NCBI GenBank assembly: GCA_019359115.1 | Contig: JAHHHW010000071.1 | Location: 1 to 64,000, forward strand | From: Pelatocladus maniniholoensis HA4357-MV3 | GTDB taxonomy: Bacteria > Cyanobacteriota > Cyanobacteriia > Cyanobacteriales > Nostocaceae | Direction: 5' to 3' | DNA length: 64,000 nt | Part shown: piece after piece, positions 27,334-36,232 of the stretch | How the letters are laid out: each line of letters opens with the position of its first letter | Position numbering within the stretch: the first letter of the stretch is position 1 | Position numbers and translations under genes: made by a program | Notes under the pieces: model-generated | The model's database searches: none | What the model was told of the DNA's origin: nothing | The model's input: the letters and a program-made list of their open reading frames with translations, nothing else

Positions 27334-28599
27334 ATGAAAATCCTGATATCTGCCTACTCATGTGAACCAGGTAGGGGTTCTGAACCTGGTGTAGGTTGGA
27401 GTGTTGCACGAGAAGTCGCCAAATACCATGAAGTCTGGGTATTGACTAGACCTGATGAAAGTGGTGACATCATTGAAGCAGAATTAGCTCGTAATCCAGT
27501 CCCTAACTTGCATTTTGCATATTTTAATTTACCCATATTGGGGGGGGTGTGGCGTTGGAACCAATCAGGGGCGATGCAAATTCACTACTATCTTTGGCAA
27601 ATTCAAGCATATTTTGTTGCCCGTCGCCTGCATCGTCAAATTGGCTTTGATGCCATTCACCATGTCACTTTTGTGAAATATTCCAATCCTAGTTTCCTGT
27701 CACTGTTGCCTGTTCCCTTTATTTGGGGCCCGGTGGGTGGTGGAGAATCTGCACCAAAGGCTTTTTGGAAAGATTTTAGTCTACGTGCCAAAGCTTATGA
27801 AACTGCACGCAGCTTGGTTCGCTGGGTTGGTGAACTTGATCCATTTGTCCATATGACTGCCAAAAAAAGTACTCTCATTCGAGCCACGACAGAAGATACA
27901 GCCGAACGCATTCGCAAAATGGGTGTCAATCAAGTAGAGGTGATTTGCGAATCAGGTTTACCCAAAGAAGAAATTCTCAATCTTGCTCAGTGTTTAATGC
28001 CCACTGACTCCACCGTCAGATTTATTAGTATGGGTAGACTCTTGCATTGGAAAGGTTTTCACCTGGGATTACATGCTTTTGCTAAAGCCAATTTGCCGAA
28101 TAGCGAGTACTGGATTCTAGGTGATGGGCCTGAGCGTCAAAACCTACAAAACCTGGCTGAAAAACTGGGAATTGCCGAAAAGGTAAAATTTTGGGGAAGG
28201 CTACCAAGAGAGCAAAGCTTAGAGAAATTGAGTGAGTGTATCGCATTGGTTCACCCTAGCCTCCATGATTCTGGTGGTTGGGTTTGTCTGGAAGCAATGG
28301 CAGCAGGTCGCCCAGTCTTGTGTCTAGATTTGGGGGGCCCGGCTGTGCAAGTGACATCCGCCACTGGCTTTAAAGTTCCTGCTCACACACCTGAACAAGC
28401 TGCACAGGATTTGGCGTCAGCAATGATCCATTTAGCGCAAGATCCAGAATTGAGAAGTCAAATGAGCCAAGCGGCACAAACCAGAGTCAAAGAGGTGTTT
28501 GACCGAGAAGTGATGGGTGCAGCCTTAGCTCAACTCTATGAAGAAATTGTAGGGCGTCGCACTCCTCAAACTGAACCGATATTACTTAACTCTAACTAG
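27334..28599 (+). CDS. Glycosyltransferase family 4 (GT-B)
   Basis: This 421-residue protein starts MKILISAYSCEPGRGSEPGVGWSVAREVAK, a signature of a GT4 subgroup frequent in cyanobacterial exopolysaccharide loci. PFIWGPVGGGESAPKAFWKDF lies in the middle and the donor domain reads VRFISMGRLLHWKGFHLGLHAF, YWILGDGPER and HPSLHDSGGWVCLEAMAAGRPVLCLDLGGPAVQV. The first acidic residue of E-x7-E is Asp. The ribosome site AAGAGG is good. Confidence 0.9.
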   Translation: MKILISAYSCEPGRGSEPGVGWSVAREVAKYHEVWVLTRPDESGDIIEAELARNPVPNLHFAYFNLPILGGVWRWNQSGAMQIHYYLWQIQAYFVARRLHRQIGFDAIHHVTFVKYSNPSFLSLLPVPFIWGPVGGGESAPKAFWKDFSLRAKAYETARSLVRWVGELDPFVHMTAKKSTLIRATTEDTAERIRKMGVNQVEVICESGLPKEEILNLAQCLMPTDSTVRFISMGRLLHWKGFHLGLHAFAKANLPNSEYWILGDGPERQNLQNLAEKLGIAEKVKFWGRLPREQSLEKLSECIALVHPSLHDSGGWVCLEAMAAGRPVLCLDLGGPAVQVTSATGFKVPAHTPEQAAQDLASAMIHLAQDPELRSQMSQAAQTRVKEVFDREVMGAALAQLYEEIVGRRTPQTEPILLNSN

Positions 28600-28621
28600 T
28601 CTATTGTGGGAATAACCTCGT

Positions 28622-29797
28622 ATGCGTATTCTAAGTATCCACAATAGCTACCAAATTCGCGGCGGAGAAGACGAGTGCCACGAGGCTGAGGTCAACCTTT
28701 TACGAGAGATGGGGCATCAAGTCGAAGTTTACGAAGAAAATAACGATCGCCTTGCCAATTTGAGTAAGCTAGATGTCGCTGCCAAAACAGTTTGGTCAGA
28801 TGAAGCCTACCAGACTGTCAGGCTTAGGTTACAACAACAGCCCTGTGATGTTGTTCACGTCCAGAATTTTTTCCCCCTGATTTCGCCTTCAGTGTATTAT
28901 GCAGCCAAAGCACAGAAAGTCCCTGTAGTTCAGACTTTACACAATTACCGTTTTCTGTGTCCAAATGCGTTGTTTTTCCGGGAAGGTAACATTTGTGAAG
29001 ACTGCTTGGGGCTACCTGTTCCCTATCCAGGAGTCTTGCATGGTTGTTATCGCAACAGCAAAGTGGCAAGTGTTGGTGTCACTACAATGCTGAGTGTGCA
29101 TAGACTGATGAACACTTGGGTAAAAACGGTGGATCTATACATCGCTCTGACTGAATTTGCTCGCCAAAAATTTATTGCTGGTGGTCTGCCAGCAGATAAA
29201 ATTGTGGTTAAACCAAACTTTGTCAGTCCTGAACCTGCGATTGGTAAGGGAAGTGGTGGCTATGCCCTTTTTGTAGGTAGACTTTCTGTAGAAAAGGGTT
29301 TAGACACCCTGTTAAAAGCTTGGGAACATCTCGATGTAAAAATACCTCTCAAAATTGTAGGGGATGGCCCTTTAGCTCACGAAGTGATAGCAGCTGTCAA
29401 ACGACATTCCTATATAGAATGGCTAGGACGCAGACCAATGTCAGAAGTCCATGATTTGATGGGAGAAGCGATGTTTTTAGTCTTTCCCTCGAAATGGTAT
29501 GAAACCTTTGGGCGTGTAGCAGTTGAGGCATTTGCTAAAGGAACTCCCGTGATTGCTACCAATATCGGTGCTGTCGCAGAATTGGTAGATCCTGGTCGAA
29601 CTGGGCTTCATTTCCGTCGTGGTGATGCAGATAATTTAGCTACTCAGGTAGAGTGGATTCTAGCAAACCCAGCAAAGCTTGCTGACATGCGCCAAGAAGC
29701 ACGAGCAGAGTTTGAAGCAAAGTACACAGTTCAGAAAAATTACCAAAAACTAATGGAAATTTATACCAAAATGCAAAACTTTGGTGGCAAAAATTAA
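28622..29797 (+). CDS. Glycosyltransferase family 4 (GT-B)
   Basis: This 391-residue transferase has MRILSIHNSYQIRGGEDECHEAEVNLLREMGH, then the Cys-containing LHNYRFLCPNALFFREGNICEDCLG, characteristic of one GT4 branch. GYALFVGRLSVEKGLDTLLKAW, LKIVGDGPLAHEVI and PSKWYETFGRVAVEAFAKGTPVIATNIGAVAELV give an intact E-x7-E. It starts 22 bases after the previous stop and ends 18 bases before the polymerase-like gene, so these are in one operon. Confidence 0.9.
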   Translation: MRILSIHNSYQIRGGEDECHEAEVNLLREMGHQVEVYEENNDRLANLSKLDVAAKTVWSDEAYQTVRLRLQQQPCDVVHVQNFFPLISPSVYYAAKAQKVPVVQTLHNYRFLCPNALFFREGNICEDCLGLPVPYPGVLHGCYRNSKVASVGVTTMLSVHRLMNTWVKTVDLYIALTEFARQKFIAGGLPADKIVVKPNFVSPEPAIGKGSGGYALFVGRLSVEKGLDTLLKAWEHLDVKIPLKIVGDGPLAHEVIAAVKRHSYIEWLGRRPMSEVHDLMGEAMFLVFPSKWYETFGRVAVEAFAKGTPVIATNIGAVAELVDPGRTGLHFRRGDADNLATQVEWILANPAKLADMRQEARAEFEAKYTVQKNYQKLMEIYTKMQNFGGKN

Positions 29798-29815
29798 CTA
29801 AATTCAGGGGGATAG

Positions 29816-31210
29816 ATGAACACCGGGATAGGGGTTTACAAAAAACAGGAAGGATACATTAAAAATTCACTTCTCATACTACTAGCTTTTGCTACCGCTT
29901 TTTTCCCCCGGATTCTTAATTCTATTGGCTTCCCCTCACCAATCAATTTTGTTCACTTCGTCATCGTTCCAATAGCTTGTGGAATTGTAGTCACTAAAAC
30001 TAAGGTAAGAAATAAAAACCAAATTTCAATTGCTAAAGCAGTTCTAGTTAGTTTTTTAATTCTCCTCGGAACTATGACCGCCAGCGCCTTTTTAAATAAA
30101 GCTGGGCTAATTAATATCTTCTTATCGTTGATGTTGCTGAGTGAGCCATTTCTAGTCTTACTGGCAATAATTTGTATTCCTATTTCTCAAGAAAACTTTA
30201 AAAAATTTAGAGTTTGGATACTACGTTTCGGTTGTTTTCATATTTTCTTAGCGATCGCCCAACATTTTCTAATCACCATTGGACGTTTAAGAGTTACTGA
30301 AATGCAACCAACAGACAATGTTCAAGGAGTTTTCTATCTCACAGGCTCCGGTCATGTTGTTGCTGCTTCTGTATCTATGTGCTTTGGTTTGTATTATTTA
30401 ATCAGTGCCAAGACTGCTCCAATATGGTTACGACTTTCTGTGATTGTTGCTGCCTTTTTTCAGTTATTATTCGCTGACGCTAAACAGGTACTTTTAGTTT
30501 GGCTACTAGCTTGGTTTATATTAATTCTGATTAAATTACAAGATCTGAGAAAAACAATACAATATTTGATAGCTGCAATTTTAATTTGTTACGGATTGTG
30601 GTGGTGCATAGGAAATGTAGAAGCATTTGCCGCTTTTAATACTTGGATCAGACCAGGGCTTTATGGTCCTGATGGTGAAGCGACATTACTTAAGTTAGCA
30701 CCAATTAGAATTATTCCGACATTTTATAAATCGTCCTTAAATTGGTTGCTTGGTCTTGGTCCAGGTCATACAGTTGGGCGATTAGGGGGATGGATGTTAA
30801 AGGACTACTCATCTTTATTAAAACCATTGGGTGCTACTATCCATCCTGCTAGCCAGGCTGTTTGGGATGCTTGGAGTGAAACTGCTTGGTTAGACTCTAG
30901 CTTTTTCGCTCCACTTTGGGGATGGGCTGGTATTTGGGGAGATTTTGGATTTCTAGGTTTAGGAGCTTATTTATATCTTGCATCTATCGTCTGGTATCGA
31001 ATTTGCTTGGATGACTTTTGCAAATTTACAATGCTGACTGTGTTGATTTATGGTTTCATTTTCACTCAGCTAGAAGAACCTGGCTATATGCTCTCAATGG
31101 CTATGTTAATTGGTATGCGATGGCATGAGTTACAAATTTTGAAGTACTCGCGCTTTTATAATGCACAATTGGGTACAGAAGCAAATAGACAATTAAAGGC
31201 TGAAATTTAA
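29816..31210 (+). CDS. O-antigen ligase / Wzy-like polytopic membrane protein
   Basis: This 464-residue protein has about ten to twelve hydrophobic segments and a large periplasmic loop between about 260 and 365 that contains WLLGLGPGHTVGRLGG. This is the layout of the O-antigen ligase / polymerase (Wzy_C) family, which joins glycan units or transfers the glycan to an acceptor in the periplasm. The locus also has a Wzm/Wzt exporter, where a Wzy polymerase is not needed, so a ligase role is somewhat more likely, but both are possible. A ribosome site of type AGGGGGAT precedes ATG 29816. It ends the plus-strand locus and converges with the lasso cluster. Confidence 0.8.
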   Translation: MNTGIGVYKKQEGYIKNSLLILLAFATAFFPRILNSIGFPSPINFVHFVIVPIACGIVVTKTKVRNKNQISIAKAVLVSFLILLGTMTASAFLNKAGLINIFLSLMLLSEPFLVLLAIICIPISQENFKKFRVWILRFGCFHIFLAIAQHFLITIGRLRVTEMQPTDNVQGVFYLTGSGHVVAASVSMCFGLYYLISAKTAPIWLRLSVIVAAFFQLLFADAKQVLLVWLLAWFILILIKLQDLRKTIQYLIAAILICYGLWWCIGNVEAFAAFNTWIRPGLYGPDGEATLLKLAPIRIIPTFYKSSLNWLLGLGPGHTVGRLGGWMLKDYSSLLKPLGATIHPASQAVWDAWSETAWLDSSFFAPLWGWAGIWGDFGFLGLGAYLYLASIVWYRICLDDFCKFTMLTVLIYGFIFTQLEEPGYMLSMAMLIGMRWHELQILKYSRFYNAQLGTEANRQLKAEI

Positions 31211-31520
31211 ATTATAAAACAATACACTTGGTGTTAAGTCCACAATCCTTTGTAGAGCAATATGGTTGGTGTTAAGCCCACAATTATTTGTACCAGACGC
31301 GAAATTTCGCGTCTCTACAGACCAAATTTTTATACTAAAAATCCTTAACACCAAGCGTAAGCTGTTCAGCATTTAAATCGAGCGAGCAATCTCGACACAG
31401 TAAGCAGTATAGCTCTCAAAAATCCTAGTTTAAATGCACATCAGCTTATTGAATTATAAAAGATAAAAATTTTCAGATCTCTATCTTGAAATTACTTATT
31501 TTTTTGTCGTATTATTATAA
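31211..31520. other. Convergent intergenic region with palindromic element
   Basis: This gap between the polysaccharide locus and the minus-strand lasso cluster holds a palindromic repeat element (31227-31355). The rest is AT-rich without genes. No clear T-run terminator is seen. Confidence 0.6.
31227..31355. repeat. Palindromic MITE-like repeat, copy A
   Basis: Ends CTTGGTGTTAAG (31227-31238) and CTTAACACCAAG (31344-31355) are perfect inverted repeats. Inside, TGGTGTTAAG(T/C)CCACAAT is directly repeated (31229 and 31267), and a perfect 18-bp palindrome spans 31296-31313 (GACGCGAAATTTCGCGTC), followed by TCTAC. The GACGCG...CGCGTCTCTAC core recurs at 46921-46996 and 56525-56554, and a related core lies at 43969-43997. 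Confidence 0.65.
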
Positions 31521-32651
31521 TTATTCGTCTAGTAAAATACTTTTATCTCTAATTAACCAACGCCAGAATAACTCTAAATACAAAATTTTATTGTGCAAAC
31601 GCTCTCTTACCTGAATATGATAGCGAGTGTTTTGCATAAATTTATGATTAGTATTAGTTTTATTAAGTATATCCAGACAAATTTCTGAAGCTAATTTTGC
31701 GACTTTGTGATCATTCGTAATTTTATTGATAACTCCTATCGGTAAATTTATTCCTATCAACTGACGTGTGAGAAAAAGACCGAGAAAAAGCATTCTTTTA
31801 CAATCAAAATCATTAGCTTTTTGAATCACTATTTCCCAATTAATTTCGGTGTTCTGTCTAAGTAACTCTGCAATATCAGCTAACCAACTGAGTTTTTCCC
31901 AACGATGTCTTGATGCATGATTAGTGAGCAATAGTAACCAATCTTCTGCCGAGAAACTGTAGATTTCCATCCCACCAAGGCTAGATGAATGGAGATTTTC
32001 CCAAATATACTTGACTTCAATTGCAGATGTATAGCGTGGTGTAATTCGCCAATGAATTTCCACCATTATTCCCTTGCTATCATTTATAAAGTTATAGGTA
32101 TGCTTACTTTTATCTTTTAAATAATTAATTTCCTCAACTTCTGTCAATTGAATTTTTGGTCTGTATCCTCTAGTAATTAGGAGATTTTTGAATTTCAAAA
32201 CATCCTGTTGTTGCACCAATATATCTAAATCACAGAACTGACGCAGTCCAATATTTCCATATAGTAAATTCGCTAAAACAGGACCCTTATAAGGAACAGC
32301 GAGAATCTCATTTTCTTGCAATAGACGTAAGAGTTGTACAAGTTCCCCAGTTAGCATTAAACTGCGTTGAGCATTTGTGTAGAAAATATTGCGAAGTTGA
32401 TTGAGGACATTTTTCGGAACAATATCTGGTGCGATCGCATTCAAATTAGTATATAAAAGCGGCATGAGACCATGCTTATATGCATTACCGATGACATCTT
32501 GCCAGTCTAAATCTGCTCGTTGAATCAAACTTTTTATTTCTTCAGTTTTGGCTACATCTATTTTAGTAGAAGCACAACAAAGCAGTAGCTGCATTTCAGG
32601 ACGAATATTAACACCTAAAATATTGGTATTTAACTTTGGTAGAGTTTGCAT
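31521..32651 (-). CDS. Nucleotidyltransferase-family protein of lasso-peptide cluster (NTP_transf_5-like)
   Basis: This 376-residue protein has VPYKGPVLANLLYGNIGLRQFCDLDILV (about residues 119-146), the GxxxxxxLYxxxxxRxxxDxDxLV pattern of the nucleotidyltransferase-like family found beside lasso and other RiPP genes. FINDSKGIMVEIHWRI supplies a further acidic strand. Members of this family are frequent accessory genes of lasso clusters, and the reaction is usually unassigned. It is the last gene of the minus-strand cluster, 51 bases after the ABC transporter, so it may be the final tailoring enzyme. It converges with the polysaccharide locus. Confidence 0.75.
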   Translation of the reverse strand: MQTLPKLNTNILGVNIRPEMQLLLCCASTKIDVAKTEEIKSLIQRADLDWQDVIGNAYKHGLMPLLYTNLNAIAPDIVPKNVLNQLRNIFYTNAQRSLMLTGELVQLLRLLQENEILAVPYKGPVLANLLYGNIGLRQFCDLDILVQQQDVLKFKNLLITRGYRPKIQLTEVEEINYLKDKSKHTYNFINDSKGIMVEIHWRITPRYTSAIEVKYIWENLHSSSLGGMEIYSFSAEDWLLLLTNHASRHRWEKLSWLADIAELLRQNTEINWEIVIQKANDFDCKRMLFLGLFLTRQLIGINLPIGVINKITNDHKVAKLASEICLDILNKTNTNHKFMQNTRYHIQVRERLHNKILYLELFWRWLIRDKSILLDE

Positions 32652-32702
32652 TTGCTTTTATTCACTTTAATATAAGTCTATGATTTATTGATTTTCAGTT
32701 AG

Positions 32703-34541
32703 TTAAACAATCCCATTTTCAATTTTCTGACTTGAACTGGACTCCATTTGCGCTTGCCAAGACTGAGCATAAAGTCCGCCTAAAGTCAATAATTCTCTAT
32801 GATTGCCAGACTCTACAATTCGACCAGCACGCATCACGTGAATCATATCTGCCTGCATCGCCAGAGTGAAACGGTGAGTAATCACAACAGCAGTACGTCC
32901 TGCTGCTAAGGAACGGAAACGTTCTAACCAATCGTATTCAGCCCAGGGGTCCATAGCACTTGTGGGTTCATCTAAAATAATGATTTGAGCGCGTCTAAAA
33001 AAAGCTCGCGCTAGCGCTAGACGTTGCCATTGACCTCCACTTAAATCGGTTCCTGATGGAAACAACTTACCCAACATCGTGTTGTAACCCAAGGGTAAGC
33101 GCATAATCTTATCGTGAATACCCGATGCTTGAGCTGCGGCTTCAATTTCTGTCTGATTTGATACTGCTGTGATATCTCCCAAAGCAATATTTTCACCTGC
33201 TGTAGTGTAGTAAGGAATAGGAGATTGGAATAAAACAGTAATTAATCTACGCAATTTTGTGACAGCAAATTCACACAAATTGATACCATCTAATTCAATT
33301 CTTCCTGAGTCAGGATCATAAAAACGGCACAAAAGCTTAATGAGTGTACTTTTGCCTGCACCATTATCACCAACGATCGCCACAATTTTGCCAGCAGGAA
33401 TCGTCAAGTTAAAATTCTCTAAAACTACTTCCTCTGTGCCAGGATAGCGGAATGTAACTTGGTCAAATCTGATTTCTTGCTTGAGTGTTGAGGGTACTGG
33501 GACTGGGTTAGATGGATCTACAATTTGCGGCTGAATTTGTAAAAAATCAAATAAATTACTAATAAACAGGCTATTACGATAAATTTGTGCCAAGTTGTCC
33601 AACAGAGATTTTACAATTCCCTGTCCCTGATTAAATGCCTGGTAGAAAAGGGCTAAGTCTCCTAAAGTTAGAACTCCTAATAATACTTGCCGTCCCATCC
33701 AAGCAAGCGCACAACCAGTCACAAATAAAGCTATGATACCAGCAACAAAGCGACCTAATGTTTGCTCTTTGATGAGTTTTAGCTGTTCGTGTCGAAGTTG
33801 CCGACGCAATTTTTGGTACAACGATTGAAAGTAATCACCAAAATCAAACAATCGTACTTCCGCCGCCGTTGCGGAGTTGGTCAATAGCAGATCGTAGTAC
33901 ATTAACCAACGGCGTTGAGTTGTAGTTCTTTGTGACCATTGATACTGAAGTTTGTTTACACGTAGTAGCACATAGAACGCAGGTAAGGCACTAATCACAA
34001 GAATGATCGGCAGCCAAAAACCATAAGGAAGCAAGATTGCAGCCATGGTAAACAAGGTAATCGTATTCTGGGCTAGACTACCTGTACTTTCTAATAAAGC
34101 AAGCGATCGCCCAGCTGCACCCCCCCGCGCCCGTTCAAGTTGATCGTAATACTCAGATGATTCATAACAACCATAATCAATAGCAACTGATTGTTTGTGA
34201 ATCAATTCACTGATATGATCTTGAACCAGTTCTGACTGCGCTGTACTAATCAATCCGCTAGCACCTTGCAGAAATTGCGTGAGTAGCAATACAACAGCCA
34301 TCAAACCTACAGGTATCAGCACTGTCTGAATATTGTCCCAGGAAATACCAGCACCAACACCTGCAACCAGACTATTCACTACATAGCGAGTCAAATAAAC
34401 CGTGACTCCAGGAAGTAATCCTTGCACCAATAGCAGTAATATCCAGGCTAGAGTCCAATAGCCAGAAGCAGCCCAAACCAATCTCACTGTGATTACGAGA
34501 TTATTCAGTATCGTCTTCGCACTACGTATTTGGCTATTCAA
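32703..34541 (-). CDS. ABC transporter, fused permease-ATPase (lasso peptide exporter, D protein)
   Basis: This 612-residue half-transporter has an N-terminal membrane domain with about six hydrophobic segments (residues 20-330). The ATPase domain has Walker A VGDNGAGKST, signature LSGGQWQRLALARAF and Walker B IIILDEPTSAMDPWAEY, and ITHRF is the switch region. There is no C39 peptidase domain, consistent with lasso systems where B2 removes the leader before export. It probably works as a homodimer that exports the mature peptides and gives self-protection. It follows the kinase-like gene by 40 bases. Confidence 0.9.
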   Translation of the reverse strand: MNSQIRSAKTILNNLVITVRLVWAASGYWTLAWILLLLVQGLLPGVTVYLTRYVVNSLVAGVGAGISWDNIQTVLIPVGLMAVVLLLTQFLQGASGLISTAQSELVQDHISELIHKQSVAIDYGCYESSEYYDQLERARGGAAGRSLALLESTGSLAQNTITLFTMAAILLPYGFWLPIILVISALPAFYVLLRVNKLQYQWSQRTTTQRRWLMYYDLLLTNSATAAEVRLFDFGDYFQSLYQKLRRQLRHEQLKLIKEQTLGRFVAGIIALFVTGCALAWMGRQVLLGVLTLGDLALFYQAFNQGQGIVKSLLDNLAQIYRNSLFISNLFDFLQIQPQIVDPSNPVPVPSTLKQEIRFDQVTFRYPGTEEVVLENFNLTIPAGKIVAIVGDNGAGKSTLIKLLCRFYDPDSGRIELDGINLCEFAVTKLRRLITVLFQSPIPYYTTAGENIALGDITAVSNQTEIEAAAQASGIHDKIMRLPLGYNTMLGKLFPSGTDLSGGQWQRLALARAFFRRAQIIILDEPTSAMDPWAEYDWLERFRSLAAGRTAVVITHRFTLAMQADMIHVMRAGRIVESGNHRELLTLGGLYAQSWQAQMESSSSQKIENGIV

Positions 34542-34581
34542 AGTCTTAAAACCTAAATTAAATAAACAACTATCAATCTGG

Positions 34582-35487
34582 TTATACGGCTAGGAAATTG
34601 GTGCGTTCGGAGTCTTGATCACTCAGTTGGGCAACATCATCTTCTACTAAATTTACTAGCTGGGGTAGATCTATCAGTGAAGGCTTTCTGAGAAAGCGAC
34701 AGAAAGATACCTCCCTAACCAAAGTTGTGCATTTATCGAAATGAGATTTAGCAAAGTCTTGATTTGTGAGTAAACTCGTTGCACGAGTGTGACGCAATAA
34801 CTCAGCAAAAGCCTCTTGGGGCGATAAGCTAATAATCTCGTGACCTGTTCCCTTGTCTAGAACATAAATTCGTTGCAATGGCAAGGGTGTACTCTGAAAT
34901 CCTTTGGTAAATTTATAAGATAGTTTTGAGGCATTGGGAAACAGAGCAGGTAAACTCTCGCGACTGTATCCTAAAGAAGCGGCTGCATCAGGTAGAAGTT
35001 TGACTTGTGGAAAAGCAGGGAAGACAATGGGACTACCTGCGTCAGTTTGAATAGCCATGACATCATCTGTCACAATGTCATAGCCTTGAGCATGAAAGGC
35101 TTTTGCTAAGGTGGATTTCCCCCATCCGGAAGCACCCATAAACGCCACAACTTTGTTGTTAATTGCAACACTACTAGCATGAAGTACCAATAGCCCTCGT
35201 TGTTGCAGCAATACTGCCATTACAGAACCAGGTATGCTTACACGTAGCTTATACTCATCAACACCCGGTTCGGGTTCGATAATCACCTCTTGTCCAGCCC
35301 GAAAGAAAAATTTACCAATTCCTGGTAAGTCACCAAAGATATGATTCTGTTGAGTCAGTGTCTCTTCGGAGATAGTACCCAAGCTCCCTAGACGTAGAAC
35401 GACATCTGGTGAACCTTCAGCAACTGGGAGTTCAGGTAAATAAATCTCCGAGTGGATACAGAGATTATAAGCGGTGTAAATATACAT
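34582..35487 (-). CDS. HPr-kinase-like (HprK-related) protein of lasso cluster
   Basis: The 301-residue protein (from ATG 35487; a TTG at 35502 adds 5 residues) has the HprK C-terminal fold. LLVLHASSVAINNKVVAFMGASGWGKSTLAKAFHAQG carries Walker A GASGWGKST, then IVTDDVMAI, the two acids of which normally bind metal. The first 100 residues are beta-rich and differ from true HPr kinase. There is no HPr or other phosphotransferase gene nearby. In the paeninodin cluster a homologue phosphorylates the C-terminal Ser of the lasso peptide (known for that system). Neither precursor here ends in Ser, so its target is uncertain. Internal DDS sites are one possibility. Confidence 0.8.
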   Translation of the reverse strand: MYIYTAYNLCIHSEIYLPELPVAEGSPDVVLRLGSLGTISEETLTQQNHIFGDLPGIGKFFFRAGQEVIIEPEPGVDEYKLRVSIPGSVMAVLLQQRGLLVLHASSVAINNKVVAFMGASGWGKSTLAKAFHAQGYDIVTDDVMAIQTDAGSPIVFPAFPQVKLLPDAAASLGYSRESLPALFPNASKLSYKFTKGFQSTPLPLQRIYVLDKGTGHEIISLSPQEAFAELLRHTRATSLLTNQDFAKSHFDKCTTLVREVSFCRFLRKPSLIDLPQLVNLVEDDVAQLSDQDSERTNFLAV

Positions 35488-35948
35488 TATTTCTATGAGC
35501 AATATTTAAATTTTGAGGAAAAAGGCGTTGTCTAATTTCAGCAAAAATTTTCAACTGAATTAGTGTTTTCATACTAAATCTCTGAAAAACTAGCAGCAGT
35601 TGATAGAGTGTTGTCTACTACTGGTCTGTCAACGTAACTTTGAAGGGTAAGTAGCCGCTTTGCGTCTACGTGTCTACCCGAAGGGTGAACTTTAGTCATC
35701 TATGAGCGCTTAAGCGCTCACCACGAACCCAGCTTGCGTTGACTTAGAAGACCTTAAGGGGTTTATAGATCCCCGACTTCAGTTGAGAAGTCGGGGATCT
35801 GAACACCCGCGATTCATCAAAATTAATGCGATAGACAACTAGTCTTGGATCTGACAATAGACAACGCCTTTATCGCTAAAGGTTAATGTTCTACCAAGAA
35901 CAACTTAACCTCACAAGTAGTAACCTCAACTTATTTCACAGCAATTAT
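35488..35948. other. Intergenic region, mostly a MITE-like insertion
   Basis: This gap between precursor A1 and the kinase-like gene is far longer than the other gaps of the cluster. Almost all of it is the element described at 35521-35871. The remaining bases next to the precursor contain a weak hairpin at 35867-35882 and no gene. Confidence 0.7.
35521..35871. mobile_element. MITE-like element with imperfect terminal inverted repeats
   Basis: The left end AAAGGCGTTGTCTA (35521-35534) is the exact reverse complement of the right end (35858-35871), and 19 of the outer 21 bases match if mismatches are allowed. Inside are two perfect palindromes: GAGCGCTTAAGCGCTC (35704-35719) and a 14-bp stem GATCCCCGACTTC-type hairpin (35767-35800, loop AGTTGA). 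No coding frame lies within. No clear target duplication is visible. A similar TCATCAAAATTAATG(C/G)GA(T/C)AGAC word occurs near 44160. Confidence 0.55.
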
Positions 35949-36143
35949 CTAGGGTTTTGCCGGGCTTTTTGTGCAGTCCTGACCAGTAGGACCACAATTG
36001 ACATCAAGGGAATCGTCATTTGTTTCTACTACTCGACCGTTGAAGACAAGTAAATCCTTAAAGGCACGATTTCCAGCTGCTTGAGTCAGCTTTTCCAAAT
36101 TCCCGTGAACAATCATTTTTGGGGTGCTATATGTTTGTTTCAT
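35949..36143 (-). CDS. Lasso peptide precursor A1
   Basis: This 64-residue RiPP precursor has leader residues 1-21 that fit the lasso leader pattern YxxPx(L/M)xxxGxxxxxTx: Tyr5, Pro8, Met10, Gly14 and Thr20, with Gln21 at the -1 site. Cutting after Gln21 gives a core starting AAGNRAFKD, in which Asp is residue 9 and could close a nine-residue ring with Ala1. Starting at Gly3 instead would give a seven-residue ring with the same Asp. A tail of about 34 residues follows, with NG, an acidic NDDS and CGPTGQDC (C-x6-C). It lacks any signal peptide. A strong GGAG lies 9 bases before the ATG. It is paralogous to the next precursor. Confidence 0.88.
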   Translation of the reverse strand: MKQTYSTPKMIVHGNLEKLTQAAGNRAFKDLLVFNGRVVETNDDSLDVNCGPTGQDCTKSPAKP

Positions 36144-36232
36144 TGTCTAAATCTCCTGTGTTTTTTGTTTCTACCCTGTTGGATCTACGACATAGCCAGA
36201 ACTAATGATTTCAGCTTGTCTGAAAGCTGTTA

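Noticed and set aside
8143-31210. The heterocyst envelope polysaccharide island
   Set aside because: No clear match in gene order to the known hep cluster as I remember it; a general exopolysaccharide or O-antigen locus is the safer reading.
34582-35487. HPr kinase/phosphorylase of carbon control
   Set aside because: No HPr or PTS genes are near and the N-terminal part does not fit; lasso cluster context explains it.
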